A stretch of 34,516 bases of DNA from an uncultured Armatimonadota bacterium (GCA_903833215.1 CAILEM010000149.1:1-34516); one strand, 5' to 3'. Counted from the stretch's first letter, positions 17,193-26,133 are shown. The notes: generated by a model from the letters alone, not told the origin. Numbers and translations are program-made.

Positions 17193-17744
17193 CTACGGAT
17201 TATTTCGCAAGCGAACAAACGTGTTGTACGTAGTGTTTCCGCCACTGATACTAACGTTTACAGAAATTTGCACAGCGATCAGAGTAGAGATCGTGCTGTT
17301 TGTCGGCGTAAAGGTTGCCAGAGAATTGGCATAGTATGCCGACGACGTGTAGTAAGTTAAAGTAACGGTCGCCCCGGAGGCCAACACCACCGTACTTCCA
17401 CCCGTCGTCATCTGAAAATTATTTCCAGACGTAGCAAAAACAGTCTGAACGAGCGTACCGGAGCTATCTCTTGAGTAGATAGTGCATCCGTTAGAGGAGC
17501 AATCCTGCATGCTGGAATTAAGGACGCACCCTGTATCAGTGGCTGAACAATTAGCTGCTCCGCGGATCGAATTTGCCAATTTATAGGCGATCTGCTCTGC
17601 CCACTGCTGGGAGGCTGGCAAACCCACGCTTCGGCCCTGCGCCTTCCACATCTGAAGGAAAGCGACAAGAATTCCGGCCATGATGATAGCAAAAACAATC
17701 AGACCGGTGAGTATCTCCACCATCGTGAAGCCTCGTCGCCTCAT
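17193..17744 (-). CDS. PilW-like minor prepilin
   Basis: The 183-residue protein starts MRRRGFTMVEILTGLIVFAI. The basic leader, Gly before Phe and Glu at mature position 5 form a prepilin peptidase site, with the hydrophobic helix to about residue 28. The mature domain is Ser/Thr-rich and carries four cysteines close together (about residues 62-90). It probably belongs to the minor-pilin complex that primes pilus assembly. Its ATG overlaps the preceding prepilin stop by four bases (17741-17744). The family name is based on position and the signal; the globular part is divergent. Confidence 0.85.
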   Translation of the reverse strand: MRRRGFTMVEILTGLIVFAIIMAGILVAFLQMWKAQGRSVGLPASQQWAEQIAYKLANSIRGAANCSATDTGCVLNSSMQDCSSNGCTIYSRDSSGTLVQTVFATSGNNFQMTTGGSTVVLASGATVTLTYYTSSAYYANSLATFTPTNSTISTLIAVQISVNVSISGGNTTYNTFVRLRNNP

Positions 17745-18262
17745 AGGCCGCCCTGCACCATATTCGTCGCCATTGTGAAATCAACAGCACCACTTGAAAC
17801 GTTGGTGACAGTCACAACCGCAGCCCTCATACTTGTTGGCGCTAGCGTGTAGGAGTTGCCGGAGTTATTTGCCAGGATGGACGAATCAGTCAGCGTCATA
17901 CTCACGGAAAAAAAGACACCTGGAGAATTGGACGACGCGAGCTGTACCCCCGTGTAACTGTAATAGGCAGTTGCTCCTGAAGTCCAGCCGGTACTTGGAA
18001 TGTATGCACCCGTCCAAGTACCGGTTTGACTCGAAGATTGGTACTGCCCCAAAGGAAGATTGGCAGCACCATATACCTTCGCAATTTCTAGCTCGGACTG
18101 AGCTATGTTCGCAGCTTCGGTGATCTCCGAAATCTTGGCACTCTGCTTGTAGCAGGCTGACCAAGTGGCAAACATTGCGACGACTACGATCGTCAAAATG
18201 AATGTCGCAATGATGCCCTCGATTAACGTGAAGCCTCGGCTGCGAAACGATTTAGGAGCCAT
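17741..18262 (-). CDS. PilV-like minor prepilin
   Basis: The 173-residue protein from ATG 18262 reads MAPKSFRSRGFTLIEGIIAT, a prepilin signal with Glu at mature position 5. A longer reading from GTG 18319 would add 19 non-typical residues, so I rejected it. The mature part is Ser/Thr-rich with a single cysteine (ACYKQ). The start lies inside the end of the cysteine-rich gene (11-base overlap), so translation is probably coupled. With the PilX- and PilW-like neighbours it forms the usual minor pilin set. Confidence 0.87.
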   Translation of the reverse strand: MAPKSFRSRGFTLIEGIIATFILTIVVVAMFATWSACYKQSAKISEITEAANIAQSELEIAKVYGAANLPLGQYQSSSQTGTWTGAYIPSTGWTSGATAYYSYTGVQLASSNSPGVFFSVSMTLTDSSILANNSGNSYTLAPTSMRAAVVTVTNVSSGAVDFTMATNMVQGGL

Positions 18263-19886
18263 AAGAACCGTTACAACTCCAGGACACTGCTCTTCCGCCT
18301 GAACAAGGATCCTTTTCACATGTCTTAGAAGGAGTGTATTCGCACTTGTTGTGGCCTTGGAAGGTCAGCTTGTCACAGAGCATCGAACCGTGCAAGTGAC
18401 ATGACCCGTGGCTTGTTGGCGTGGTTGTGCCACATCCACTTGTCAGCTCTGTTCCGTGGAACTTGACTGTGCAACCTACTTTCGAACTCGAATCTCCACA
18501 AGGCTTGCTGCAAGCGTAGACGCCGCAGTAGTAGTCGAAGTCGGTGTCGATCGAGTTGCCCTGCCAGTCTTTGCAGCCCTCAGGGTGGTTGAACTCACAG
18601 GTAGCGCCGTCCTTGTCGTAGTAGAGTCGGAATTGGCCTGGATCTGGATCCTCGCCCGATTTGCAGGTGTTCTTAATTGGGAGTTGGCAAACGTCAGACG
18701 TGTTGCCGTTGGCGACAGCATTCTGATCAACACACCAGAAGCGGACTTGACCAGCCGTTCCACCGCTTGCGTAAGCACACGGATCGATCACGATCTCTTT
18801 GCTCGCATCATAAAGAAGCGACATGTTCGTGAAGTAATAGTCGCCAGGTTCGAAAATCAGCGTCTGAACAGCAACCGTGTTGTGCCAGCCGAACCACCAG
18901 AAGCTTGAATCATAAGTTCCGGGCTTGGTGTTGCAATCTTGGAAGTCAGTGTTGTTCAATGACGAGCCAAGGTCATTTCCGTACTTGGTGCAGTTCGACG
19001 TATTGATTGTCGAGCTTCCCGCCGTGGACTTGTAGTGATAGACCTTTGAGTTTGTGCAGGTTGCATTGCTGCATGCCGTGTAGGCAACTGAATCCGAGTC
19101 ATTATCGTTGCATCCGAACGCATGTCGGCACACATCAGAGGTCTTAGGGTGAATCATCGGAGGATCGACTTGGCAGAGGTTGCCACCCGAGCTCACGTTG
19201 CCACTTCCAAACTGTCCTGAGGAGTGGTTCTGATGGTTACAGTTAATCGCGGTAGGAGCAGTGAAGCCGCAGGATCCGCCCTGTGAGACGGGGCCATTAA
19301 CGCCGCCAGATCCACCAATCGTGGTGTGTGAGCCCGAACCAGCCGTGACGGTTGGAGTTCCCGTGTCACCGCTTGCAAAAATACCGTAGACATTGAAGAG
19401 CGAAGCCGAAGTAGCTTGCACCTTTACTGTCTGCCAGCACTTGTTGACGACGGCGGAGCAGGTGATATAGAACGGTGAAGTGACGCCATCCCAAGCAACT
19501 GTTCCAGAGGCGTTGTTGCTACTGTATACGTAGAATGTGCCACCACTATAGCCAGTGATCGTTCCAGGTCGGCCAAGGACGACAGTCGAAGAGCCAGGCA
19601 ACTTCGCGGTAACACCACTGGTCGCTACCGGCTGGGAAGATTTGAGTGTTGCGTTTGCCGCGCCGACATTTTTAGCAATGTACTGAAGCTCGGAGTTAAC
19701 TCCTGCATCTGCAAGCTGAAGTGCCGCTTCTGAATAGGATTGGTTCCAGCCGAGCTTTGTTGTCGTTAGAGCAACCGTCAAGCTCGCTCCTAGCAGTAGC
19801 GCAGTACACAGCGAGAGTATTAGCACCGTGATTAAGGCTGCTCCAGCTTCGCGACGTATGCGCGCTTTGTTTCTAATTTGTTTCAT
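18252..19886 (-). CDS. Cysteine-rich PilX-like pilus-associated protein
   Basis: The 544-residue protein has an N-terminal PilX-type signature: a basic leader, a hydrophobic segment (about 15-40) and EAALQLADAGVNSEL after it. The leader lacks the usual prepilin cut site pattern and Glu5. The large outside part resembles DUF7305-type domains (FNVYGIFASGD, then TLIFEPGDYYF). It has 29 cysteines, 28 of them in the exported region, many in closely spaced pairs such as C-x4-C-x3-C (about 474-484) and a dense C-terminal third. That is exceptional for a pilus protein and suggests many disulfides. I infer a tip adhesin or minor subunit folded by the VKOR-DsbA enzyme of the same cluster. It is the first gene of the operon, and a 15-base palindrome overlaps its leader. 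Confidence 0.82.
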   Translation of the reverse strand: MKQIRNKARIRREAGAALITVLILSLCTALLLGASLTVALTTTKLGWNQSYSEAALQLADAGVNSELQYIAKNVGAANATLKSSQPVATSGVTAKLPGSSTVVLGRPGTITGYSGGTFYVYSSNNASGTVAWDGVTSPFYITCSAVVNKCWQTVKVQATSASLFNVYGIFASGDTGTPTVTAGSGSHTTIGGSGGVNGPVSQGGSCGFTAPTAINCNHQNHSSGQFGSGNVSSGGNLCQVDPPMIHPKTSDVCRHAFGCNDNDSDSVAYTACSNATCTNSKVYHYKSTAGSSTINTSNCTKYGNDLGSSLNNTDFQDCNTKPGTYDSSFWWFGWHNTVAVQTLIFEPGDYYFTNMSLLYDASKEIVIDPCAYASGGTAGQVRFWCVDQNAVANGNTSDVCQLPIKNTCKSGEDPDPGQFRLYYDKDGATCEFNHPEGCKDWQGNSIDTDFDYYCGVYACSKPCGDSSSKVGCTVKFHGTELTSGCGTTTPTSHGSCHLHGSMLCDKLTFQGHNKCEYTPSKTCEKDPCSGGRAVSWSCNGSYGS

Positions 19887-19897
19887 GGTTCGCTTCT

Positions 19898-19912
19898 CTG
19901 AGTTTAACTCAG
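19898..19912. promoter_or_regulatory. Perfect 15-base palindrome in the leader of the pilus operon
   Basis: CTGAGTT and AACTCAG flank one central base. It lies 12-26 bases before the ATG of the cysteine-rich gene, next to the probable ribosome site (AGAGAAG on the minus strand). A protein bound here, or a small hairpin in the RNA, could block translation or transcription of the whole minor-pilin operon. Confidence 0.45.
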
Positions 19913-20395
19913 TTTAAATACTTTTGGCGGGTACACGCCTTTCACGATAAGGATATCGCCGTTTAACCGCGTAGACAAGTAGTTATTGTATGGTCACGTG
20001 TCTCCGGTAGCGTAAAACCATTACGTATATGTACCTGATCCATCTTCTCTTTCGAAACCTCGATTCACTACCCTTCGGGTCTCCACCGAACAAGATCTGT
20101 TCCCACCTGAGCGAAGAACTTATACAACCGGCTTACCCAACATTACGTCTCCTGCATCTCAAATGTTGCATTCAAGTCAAGACTCTGCACTTACACGTGA
20201 CCACAACAATAACGAGAAAGGGAGTGAGTGCAAAACTCATTTTTAGCTGAATCTCGCCACTCCTTGCTTCACAAGATTATTGTCGGTGATTTGGCTGACA
20301 TTCGCAACGACTTCGCCTCATTCTTGTCCCTTCAGACACAAAAACCGGGTCTTCCGGGTCCATTTGAAGTCCATTGACCGATAAGGTTCTTGTCC

Positions 20396-20422
20396 GATGG
20401 TCCCAGAAAGACTGGGACCATC
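20396..20422 (-). terminator. Perfect 11-bp hairpin after pilC
   Basis: GATGGTCCCAG (20396-20406) pairs with CTGGGACCATC (20412-20422) around a 5-base loop, starting 11 bases after the pilC stop on the minus strand. No T run follows, so it may be a weak terminator or an RNA end that protects the pilB-pilC message. Confidence 0.5.
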
Positions 20423-20432
20423 TCGGTTATCG

Positions 20433-21671
20433 CTACTTAGCGTTAAGGGCTTTGCCGAGGCTAAAGACCGGCATATACAGCGCGAGAAGAATCAAAAGCA
20501 CGATTCCTCCGACCAGTATCGTCATCAGGGGCTCAATCATTCTCGTCAATGCTTCAACCGCGTACTCAACATCTCGCTCGTAGTAGCTGTTGACTTCTTC
20601 GAGCATCACGTCAAGATTTCCGCTGGATTCACCAGCCGCCAACATCCGCGTAACCATCATCGGAAATTCGCCGGTGCGCTCAAGCTCAATCGCGATGGAT
20701 GCACCATCTCGAATCTTATTCGACGCATCCGAAACGGCATCTCGAATGACCATATTTCCAGCCGTATTGGAGGCAATGGTGAGTGCCTGAAGAATAGGAA
20801 CACCACTACCGAGGGCGCTACTGAGCGTTTGGACAAATCGAGCGATCGCGATCTTCCGGAAGACGACGCCAAGAACCGGAATTTTCAAAGAGATAATGTC
20901 CAGTCGACGCTTTCCACCTTCTGTGTCGGCATATCTCTTATATCCGTAAACACCGAGGCCAATAGGAATGAGCAATAGCCACCCATAACGGACACCGATA
21001 TCGCTGATCATGATCAGCATTCTCGTTGGCAACGGAAGTTCCTGCTTGAGCTGCTTATAAACCTGCGCAAATACGGGAACGACGAGCAGCAGCATCAAGG
21101 CGATCGTACCGATACAAGCGCCGACAACGATCTTTGGGTACGTCGTGGCTGCCTTGACTTTGCGTTTTAAGTTATCTTCTCGATTAAGCTGCAGCGCCGC
21201 TGCTTCGAGGGTTCCGTCCAGATTTCCCGTAGCCTCACCCGACTCAACAAACGCGATAAGCAGTTTGTTGAATACCTTCGGGTATTGCGCCATGGCAACT
21301 GAAAGCGACTGACCCGACGAAACCGCTTTTTCCAACTCGCGGAAAACGAAGCGCAGGATCGGCTTAGTCGTCTGTGCTCCCACCAAGGCAAGGCCTTCCA
21401 TCATCGGTAGACCGGAGCGCATCATTGTCGAGAGCTGCCTGGTCGCGATAACCATGTCCTGAATACTTGGCTTCGCATCAAAGAGCCCTTGGGGCGCCTT
21501 CTCGACAGTTGTTCCTTCTGCGTCCTTTCCTCTGTCGGTGCCCTTGATCTGCGTCAAGAACAAACCGTTCTGACGCAGGATACGACGCAGTTCGGCTTCA
21601 TCAGCGGCTTCTATCAGCCCTGCACTCGACTTCCCACCGGCATCTCTGGCAACGTACTTGTACTTCGGCAT
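20433..21671 (-). CDS. pilC: Type IV pilus inner-membrane platform protein PilC (GspF family)
   Basis: The 412-residue protein from ATG 21671 begins MPKYKYVARDAGGK, the standard N-terminus of the family; a TTG at 21692 inside pilB is the alternative. Two GspF domains follow (about 70-195 and 275-400), each with the FxxxLxxxxxSGxPxxxxL and FxxxxAxGExSGxLxxxL type motifs. Membrane helices are near 175-205, 225-245 and 385-410. It is the platform in the inner membrane turned by the PilB ATPase. It starts four bases after the pilB stop, with AAGAAGAA at the end of pilB as the likely ribosome site, so the two are coupled. Confidence 0.95.
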   Translation of the reverse strand: MPKYKYVARDAGGKSSAGLIEAADEAELRRILRQNGLFLTQIKGTDRGKDAEGTTVEKAPQGLFDAKPSIQDMVIATRQLSTMMRSGLPMMEGLALVGAQTTKPILRFVFRELEKAVSSGQSLSVAMAQYPKVFNKLLIAFVESGEATGNLDGTLEAAALQLNREDNLKRKVKAATTYPKIVVGACIGTIALMLLLVVPVFAQVYKQLKQELPLPTRMLIMISDIGVRYGWLLLIPIGLGVYGYKRYADTEGGKRRLDIISLKIPVLGVVFRKIAIARFVQTLSSALGSGVPILQALTIASNTAGNMVIRDAVSDASNKIRDGASIAIELERTGEFPMMVTRMLAAGESSGNLDVMLEEVNSYYERDVEYAVEALTRMIEPLMTILVGGIVLLILLALYMPVFSLGKALNAK

Positions 21672-21675
21672 AAAA

Positions 21676-23391
21676 CTATTCTTCTTGGGCAAATACGCGC
21701 ATGATCTCGTCGGCCGACAGTTGGAAATTCAGGGCTTTCTTGATAGCAACTTCACGCATCGTCATCATGCCCTCGTCTATTGCTTGGACGGTTAGCTCCT
21801 GCCCAGAGCATCGCCGAAGCACCATTTCACGCAGTTTTTCTGTCATCGGCAGAATTTCTAGCGCAGCGCTTCTGCCCTTGGTACCTCTTCCACCACACCT
21901 TTTGCAGCCAACTGCCCTTGCCATTTTCGGAATTTTGCCGTCGACGACCTGGATTCCAGCAGCCAAGGCAACCTCAAGGGTCGGGGTGTATTCCTCGCGA
22001 CAGAAGGGACAGAGGCTTCTTAGCAGGCGTTGGCCAATGATGCCCAGGATGGCAGAACTGACGAGGAAAGGCTCAACCCCCATGTTCTGAAGTCGAACGA
22101 GAGCTCCCGGTGCGTCGTTGGTGTGCAAAGTGCTAAGCACCAAGTGGCCGGTAAGAGCCGCCTGAATGGCGATCTCAGCCGTATCCTTGTCGCGGATCTC
22201 ACCGACGAGGATGACGTCGGGGTCTTGCCGAACCAGAGTTCTCAGCCCCGCGGCAAAGGTGACACCAATCTTGGCATTGACCTGCATCTGGTTAATGCCA
22301 GACAAACGATATTCAACCGGATCCTCGACCGTGTTGATGTTCTTGGTCGAGTCGTTAATCGCCTGAAGGGCTGCATAAAGCGTTGTCGACTTACCCGATC
22401 CTGTAGGGCCAGTTACCAAGATCAAACCGTGCGGACGATGAATGAACCGCTCAAACATCTCCCGCTGCACAGGCATGAAACCGATCTTATCGACGCTAGC
22501 CAACGCGTTGGCCTTCTCAAGAAGTCGCATACAAGCCTTTTCGCCATAAACAGTCGGCATAAGACTGAGGCGGATGTCAAATTCTCGACCGGTATCATCG
22601 CGGGTGCTAAAGCGACCATCTTGGGGGCGCCGGCGCTCGGCAATATCAAGGCCACCCATAATTTTGAGTCGCGAAACGCACGACGCCATGTAACTCGCAG
22701 GGAGCGTCATCTGCTCATACATCACACCGTCGATTCGATAGCGGACACGCACGCCGTTCTCTTGTGGTTCCAAGTGGATGTCACTCGCGCCCGCAACAAC
22801 AGCTCCGCCCACCAAGCTGTTCACGAGCCTAACGATCGGTGCCCGTTGACCCTCGTCATAGGCCTCCTCCTCCTGAGTATCTTCGACAAGGACGGTGGTC
22901 GATTCACCCATCTCATTGATGAGGTTCTTGACCTTGTCACGATCATCATAGGATCGCTTGATCACCTCGTTGAGATCGGCACTTAACGCAAGGCAAGCAA
23001 CAATCGGCTTATTGATGGTCGCACGGTACTCGTCGATCGTCTCGATATCGAGCGGATCCGCCATCGCGATATAAACGCGGCCATTCACTTCTCGATAGGG
23101 CAACGCAATCCGATTTACGACTGTCGCCTTTGGGACGAGCATAACCAGATCGCGATCAATTTCCTCTTCGAGAATGTCGACAAACGGAAAGCCTGTCCAC
23201 TCTTCAAGGTAAGGCTTGATCTGTGCCGCAGAGAGAAAGCCCATGGAAACGATGATCTCGCCGAGAAAACCACCCGATTTCTTTTGTTTCTGAATGGCTT
23301 CACGTAGTTGGTCGTCGTTAAGGACGCCATCCTTAACTAACCGCTCACCCAGACGGCCCAATAGGAACCGCTGCCCTTTCATCGACATCAT
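21676..23391 (-). CDS. pilB: Type IV pilus extension ATPase PilB (GspE family)
   Basis: The 571-residue ATPase powers pilus extension or pseudopilus assembly from the cytoplasm. An MshEN-type N-domain (about 1-150, GERLVKDGVLNDDQLREA) may bind cyclic di-GMP in relatives. Then come the N2 domain and the ATPase core: Walker A GPTGSGKST (328-336), Asp box VEDPVEY (355-361), Walker B region (389-400) and His box near 415-425. A tetracysteine zinc site has CPFC (461-464) and CKRC (496-499). Three Met codons are close together; AAGGGG is best spaced for the second ATG (23388). pilC follows four bases later. No retraction ATPase (pilT) lies in this window. Confidence 0.96.
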   Translation of the reverse strand: MMSMKGQRFLLGRLGERLVKDGVLNDDQLREAIQKQKKSGGFLGEIIVSMGFLSAAQIKPYLEEWTGFPFVDILEEEIDRDLVMLVPKATVVNRIALPYREVNGRVYIAMADPLDIETIDEYRATINKPIVACLALSADLNEVIKRSYDDRDKVKNLINEMGESTTVLVEDTQEEEAYDEGQRAPIVRLVNSLVGGAVVAGASDIHLEPQENGVRVRYRIDGVMYEQMTLPASYMASCVSRLKIMGGLDIAERRRPQDGRFSTRDDTGREFDIRLSLMPTVYGEKACMRLLEKANALASVDKIGFMPVQREMFERFIHRPHGLILVTGPTGSGKSTTLYAALQAINDSTKNINTVEDPVEYRLSGINQMQVNAKIGVTFAAGLRTLVRQDPDVILVGEIRDKDTAEIAIQAALTGHLVLSTLHTNDAPGALVRLQNMGVEPFLVSSAILGIIGQRLLRSLCPFCREEYTPTLEVALAAGIQVVDGKIPKMARAVGCKRCGGRGTKGRSAALEILPMTEKLREMVLRRCSGQELTVQAIDEGMMTMREVAIKKALNFQLSADEIMRVFAQEE

Positions 23392-23475
23392 TACCCCTTA
23401 TTATGAGTGCCAACACCATATCATTAGGCAACCCTTTGGCATCACGAGGATGAATTAGTTCTTACGAATGCGGCT

Positions 23476-24252
23476 TCAGGCCCACGTCTTGTCGATGATG
23501 ACGGCCACAAGGCGGTAAAGCCCAAACAGGCTCGCGGTTTGAATGACCGCCCACAACGTCGATAAGCAATACAGTCTTCGAATCGAAAGCAGCAAATAGA
23601 CTGACATGATGATCTGAGCGATCAAGGTCAACGAGCGGCCAATCTCCATATGAAGCGGAAGAATCCTAGAAATTTCTAGGATTCGGATGATAGGTGGAAT
23701 GGCGGTGTACTCCACGAGCAATACCAACATCAGAAAGGACCAAATATGCGTGCCGGCGATGAGGTGGACCAAGAAATTTAGCTTCTTCGTCACGTTCATT
23801 ATCGCTAGGCCAACAACAAACACGATGCCGACAACCAATAGAGCCTTCGTCTTTAAGTCAATTTCGCGTGGGTCCTGGCTGAAGAACACTCGATGCGAAA
23901 CGAAGGCGATGGCTTGAAGCCAAAAGAACAGTTGGAATGGTGTGAGGTACCGCACCCTTTTTCCATCAATGTAGTCGAGCGTGAGCTGGCCAGGTTGAGA
24001 TACAAGAACAACAAGCGTCCTCCAAATCTTGGCGTCGTAGGAAAAGAAAGCACCAAACCCTTCGTGGAGTAACTCGTGCAGCCGAGGAATTCCGACCTTC
24101 GTGCTCTGACCGCAATCGGGACAGAACAGAGACTCCGCTCGTGCTCCACAGTTCCGACAGAGATCAAAATTAGGTTTTGGATGAACGGCAGTCGTTTGCG
24201 CCCGGCCAAACGCCCTTTGCTGATTTCGTCCTTTTCCCATGAACCATGCCAT
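23476..24252 (-). CDS. DUF3667-like zinc-ribbon membrane protein
   Basis: The 258-residue protein has an N-terminal zinc ribbon with CxxC pairs at Cys32/Cys35 and Cys44/Cys47 (CRNCG, CPDCGQ). A segment typical of DUF3667 follows (TLVVLVSQPGQLTLDYIDGKRVRYLTPFQLFF), then about five membrane segments to the end. The function of the family is unknown. The start is uncertain: ATG 24252, ATG 24240 and TTG 24270 are in frame and none has a clear ribosome site. It lies 84 bases before pilB on the same strand and could be co-transcribed with it, though no shared role is known. Confidence 0.75.
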   Translation of the reverse strand: MAWFMGKGRNQQRAFGRAQTTAVHPKPNFDLCRNCGARAESLFCPDCGQSTKVGIPRLHELLHEGFGAFFSYDAKIWRTLVVLVSQPGQLTLDYIDGKRVRYLTPFQLFFWLQAIAFVSHRVFFSQDPREIDLKTKALLVVGIVFVVGLAIMNVTKKLNFLVHLIAGTHIWSFLMLVLLVEYTAIPPIIRILEISRILPLHMEIGRSLTLIAQIIMSVYLLLSIRRLYCLSTLWAVIQTASLFGLYRLVAVIIDKTWA

Positions 24253-24310
24253 TGTAGGACAACGGCCCAAGCGAAAAAGTGTTCAAGCGAGCTAATAGGA
24301 ACATTTGAAG

Positions 24311-24341
24311 CCCTCCGATGCCTTCTCACGGCAAAGGAGGG
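24311..24341. terminator. Hairpin downstream of the HAF-repeat gene
   Basis: CCCTCC (24311-24316) pairs with GGAGGG (24336-24341), with an inner TGCC/GGCA stem separated by a symmetric 2-base internal loop. It follows the stem at 24359-24387 on the minus strand, so the HAF-repeat transcript may end at a double hairpin. Confidence 0.35.
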
Positions 24342-24358
24342 TCGCCAAGTCTGATGAA

Positions 24359-24387
24359 CTTGCCGCTCGAAATCTGCGAGCGGCAAG
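24359..24387 (-). terminator. Perfect 10-bp hairpin after the HAF-repeat gene
   Basis: CTTGCCGCTC (24359-24368) pairs with GAGCGGCAAG (24378-24387) around a 9-base loop, 13 bases past the stop codon on the minus strand. The T run is absent. Confidence 0.5.
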
Positions 24388-24400
24388 ACTCAGAGTCCAG

Positions 24401-26065
24401 CTAATGGACAGTATAGGTTTGGCTTACCGACACTCCTCGGTAGGTCCCGTAGATCCTAACAATCTGTCCCTTGACAGCGCCACGACCCTGGCTGATGTGG
24501 AATTGTGCCTTCGACGCTCCTGCGGGAATGTTCACCGTGGACGGAACTGTAACCGAAGGATCGGAAGTTCGGAGGGTGACGGTTCCGCCGGCAGGTCCTG
24601 CGTTACCCAACAGGGCGATCAGCATTTCCCTTCCTTGATCATCCGAATTCCCCTTCAGAGTCATCGATGAGATGACGGCGGGAGAGACGAGAATCGTCTT
24701 CGTCGACTGAAGTCCGCCCAGCATGACCGTGATATCGGCACGTGTGGGTTCGTCAACGCCTTGAGTCTGCATTTCAAATGTCTGTCGGCTGGACAAGGCT
24801 GGCATCAGGATATCCCGTGGGATGTGGATAAGCGAAGAGGTGGTCGCGAGGTTGAGGTCGATATCGAAGGGGTTCGTACCGTTGACGCTAACAGCTGGAT
24901 TGAACTTGAGACCACCGTATACAGGCCCTTCTTGGAACACTACTCCGATCAATAGTTTGGGAGTCGCGACGAACCCACGTGGAACCCAAGCTCCATTCTC
25001 ATAGTGCTTTCCAAACCCCGAAATCGCTCCGTAGGTATTGATTCCGGTCGCCATGGTGTACTGCCAAGAGGAGTCGACTGGCATCAGGTCCTTAACGTAG
25101 CTGGCAACCCAATTTCCGTTAACGTACTCCCAGACGGTTGCCGATTGCGTACCATTTGGGTCGATCGTCGAACCGGCAATCCGCTTGCCCCAGACATCAA
25201 CGGCAACCGCATGAGTCTCATAGAAGGGGTTCCCTGGAGCATCGAGAATCTGCCACTGGTTTGCACCGACATTGAATGCGTATCCCTCAAAGTGAGTGTT
25301 TGAAGCATTTAGTTGCTGGAGAACGGTTTCACCGATGGTGGTAATTCCACCGTAGGTGCTTATCCCACTTGGATAGATAAACATGTAAGGACCGGGAGCC
25401 AAGTAAGTCTTCGAAGTCCCGTTTGGCTGGACGACCACGAGTTCGGCCTGGTTGTAGTAGTTGTTTGGCTTGAGGTTGTTCGCGACAATGGCGCCGTACT
25501 CGTTGATTCCACCTGGCAAGAGGTTCGGTGTATCCGCCGATCGCTGACTGGATTGAGAGTTCCACCGGAACATGTGGGCGACGACGCCTGTGTTCTCTTC
25601 CTTGTTGTAGTATCCGACTGCATTCCCTGCCTGATTTACGCCCATGACTTGGCTGAAATAGCTGTATTTCACGTTGGCAGTCATGTTCACGATGTTTCCG
25701 CCAAACTGTGATCCAACCGCGGTTGGATGCCCAGAAATATTCGCCGAACCAACCATGTAGAGGCTATCGTTGAGGCCAGTGAAGCTGACGGAGGTCCAAC
25801 CACTTGGCACCTGGGCCATCTGGCTCGCATAGCCGGCCCCCCCAAGCAGTCCATCAAACACTTGCGAATTGGTGCCAGGCAGAGCCAATCCGGCGGCTCG
25901 AGCGTGAGCATTGACGCCAAAGACTTGAGTCGGATTGGCCCCAAATCCCTTGATAGGATAAAGCGCGTAGCCCGGCCAGCTAGCGTGGGCGACTGCCGGT
26001 GAAGCGATAGCTATGGCGGCTGTGACATAGCCAAATAAAGTTGTCTTCCATTTGTTGCGATTCAT
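24401..26065 (-). CDS. Secreted HAF-repeat protein with C-terminal Ig-like domain
   Basis: The 554-residue protein from ATG 26065 (GAGGA nine bases upstream) has a signal peptide (about 1-28, SPAVAHA then SW). Residues about 40-380 contain HAF-type repeats with the pattern G-[IV]-[NS]-x-x-G-x-x-x-G: GVNAHARAAG, GVNQAGNAVG, GINEYGAIVA, GISTYGGITT and GINTYGAISG. They probably form a beta-propeller. Residues about 395-554 form one or two Ig-like domains (TLRTSDPSVTVPSTVNIPAG is typical). The protein acts outside the cytoplasm; its ligand is unknown. A longer start at 26119 is unlikely because it would lose the signal at the N-terminus. A Pho-box-like repeat set lies 70-100 bases upstream. Confidence 0.8.
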   Translation of the reverse strand: MNRNKWKTTLFGYVTAAIAIASPAVAHASWPGYALYPIKGFGANPTQVFGVNAHARAAGLALPGTNSQVFDGLLGGAGYASQMAQVPSGWTSVSFTGLNDSLYMVGSANISGHPTAVGSQFGGNIVNMTANVKYSYFSQVMGVNQAGNAVGYYNKEENTGVVAHMFRWNSQSSQRSADTPNLLPGGINEYGAIVANNLKPNNYYNQAELVVVQPNGTSKTYLAPGPYMFIYPSGISTYGGITTIGETVLQQLNASNTHFEGYAFNVGANQWQILDAPGNPFYETHAVAVDVWGKRIAGSTIDPNGTQSATVWEYVNGNWVASYVKDLMPVDSSWQYTMATGINTYGAISGFGKHYENGAWVPRGFVATPKLLIGVVFQEGPVYGGLKFNPAVSVNGTNPFDIDLNLATTSSLIHIPRDILMPALSSRQTFEMQTQGVDEPTRADITVMLGGLQSTKTILVSPAVISSMTLKGNSDDQGREMLIALLGNAGPAGGTVTLRTSDPSVTVPSTVNIPAGASKAQFHISQGRGAVKGQIVRIYGTYRGVSVSQTYTVH

Positions 26066-26133
26066 GCGATTGTTCCTCGGGCCGCGAGAAAGACACTGCT
26101 TTTTCCGGCACGAGGACATTCAATCGCGCGACA

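Larger units (their letters stand above)
19887..20432. other. 546-base gap between pilC and the minor-pilin operon
   Basis: A plus-strand open frame at 20029-20250 has no ribosome site and is not called. The gap holds the palindrome at 19898-19912, the pilC hairpin at 20396-20422 and presumably the promoter of the minus-strand minor-pilin operon. I looked for a cyclic-di-GMP riboswitch core (the conserved ACGCAAAG region) and did not find one. Confidence 0.5.

Noticed and set aside
19887-20432. A cyclic-di-GMP riboswitch before the pilin operon
   Set aside because: The conserved core bases are missing on the minus strand, although such riboswitches often control pilus genes.
22030-22986. A 318-codon open frame on the + strand
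   Set aside because: It lies fully opposite pilB, whose motifs are clear, and has no ribosome site; it is a reading-frame shadow.
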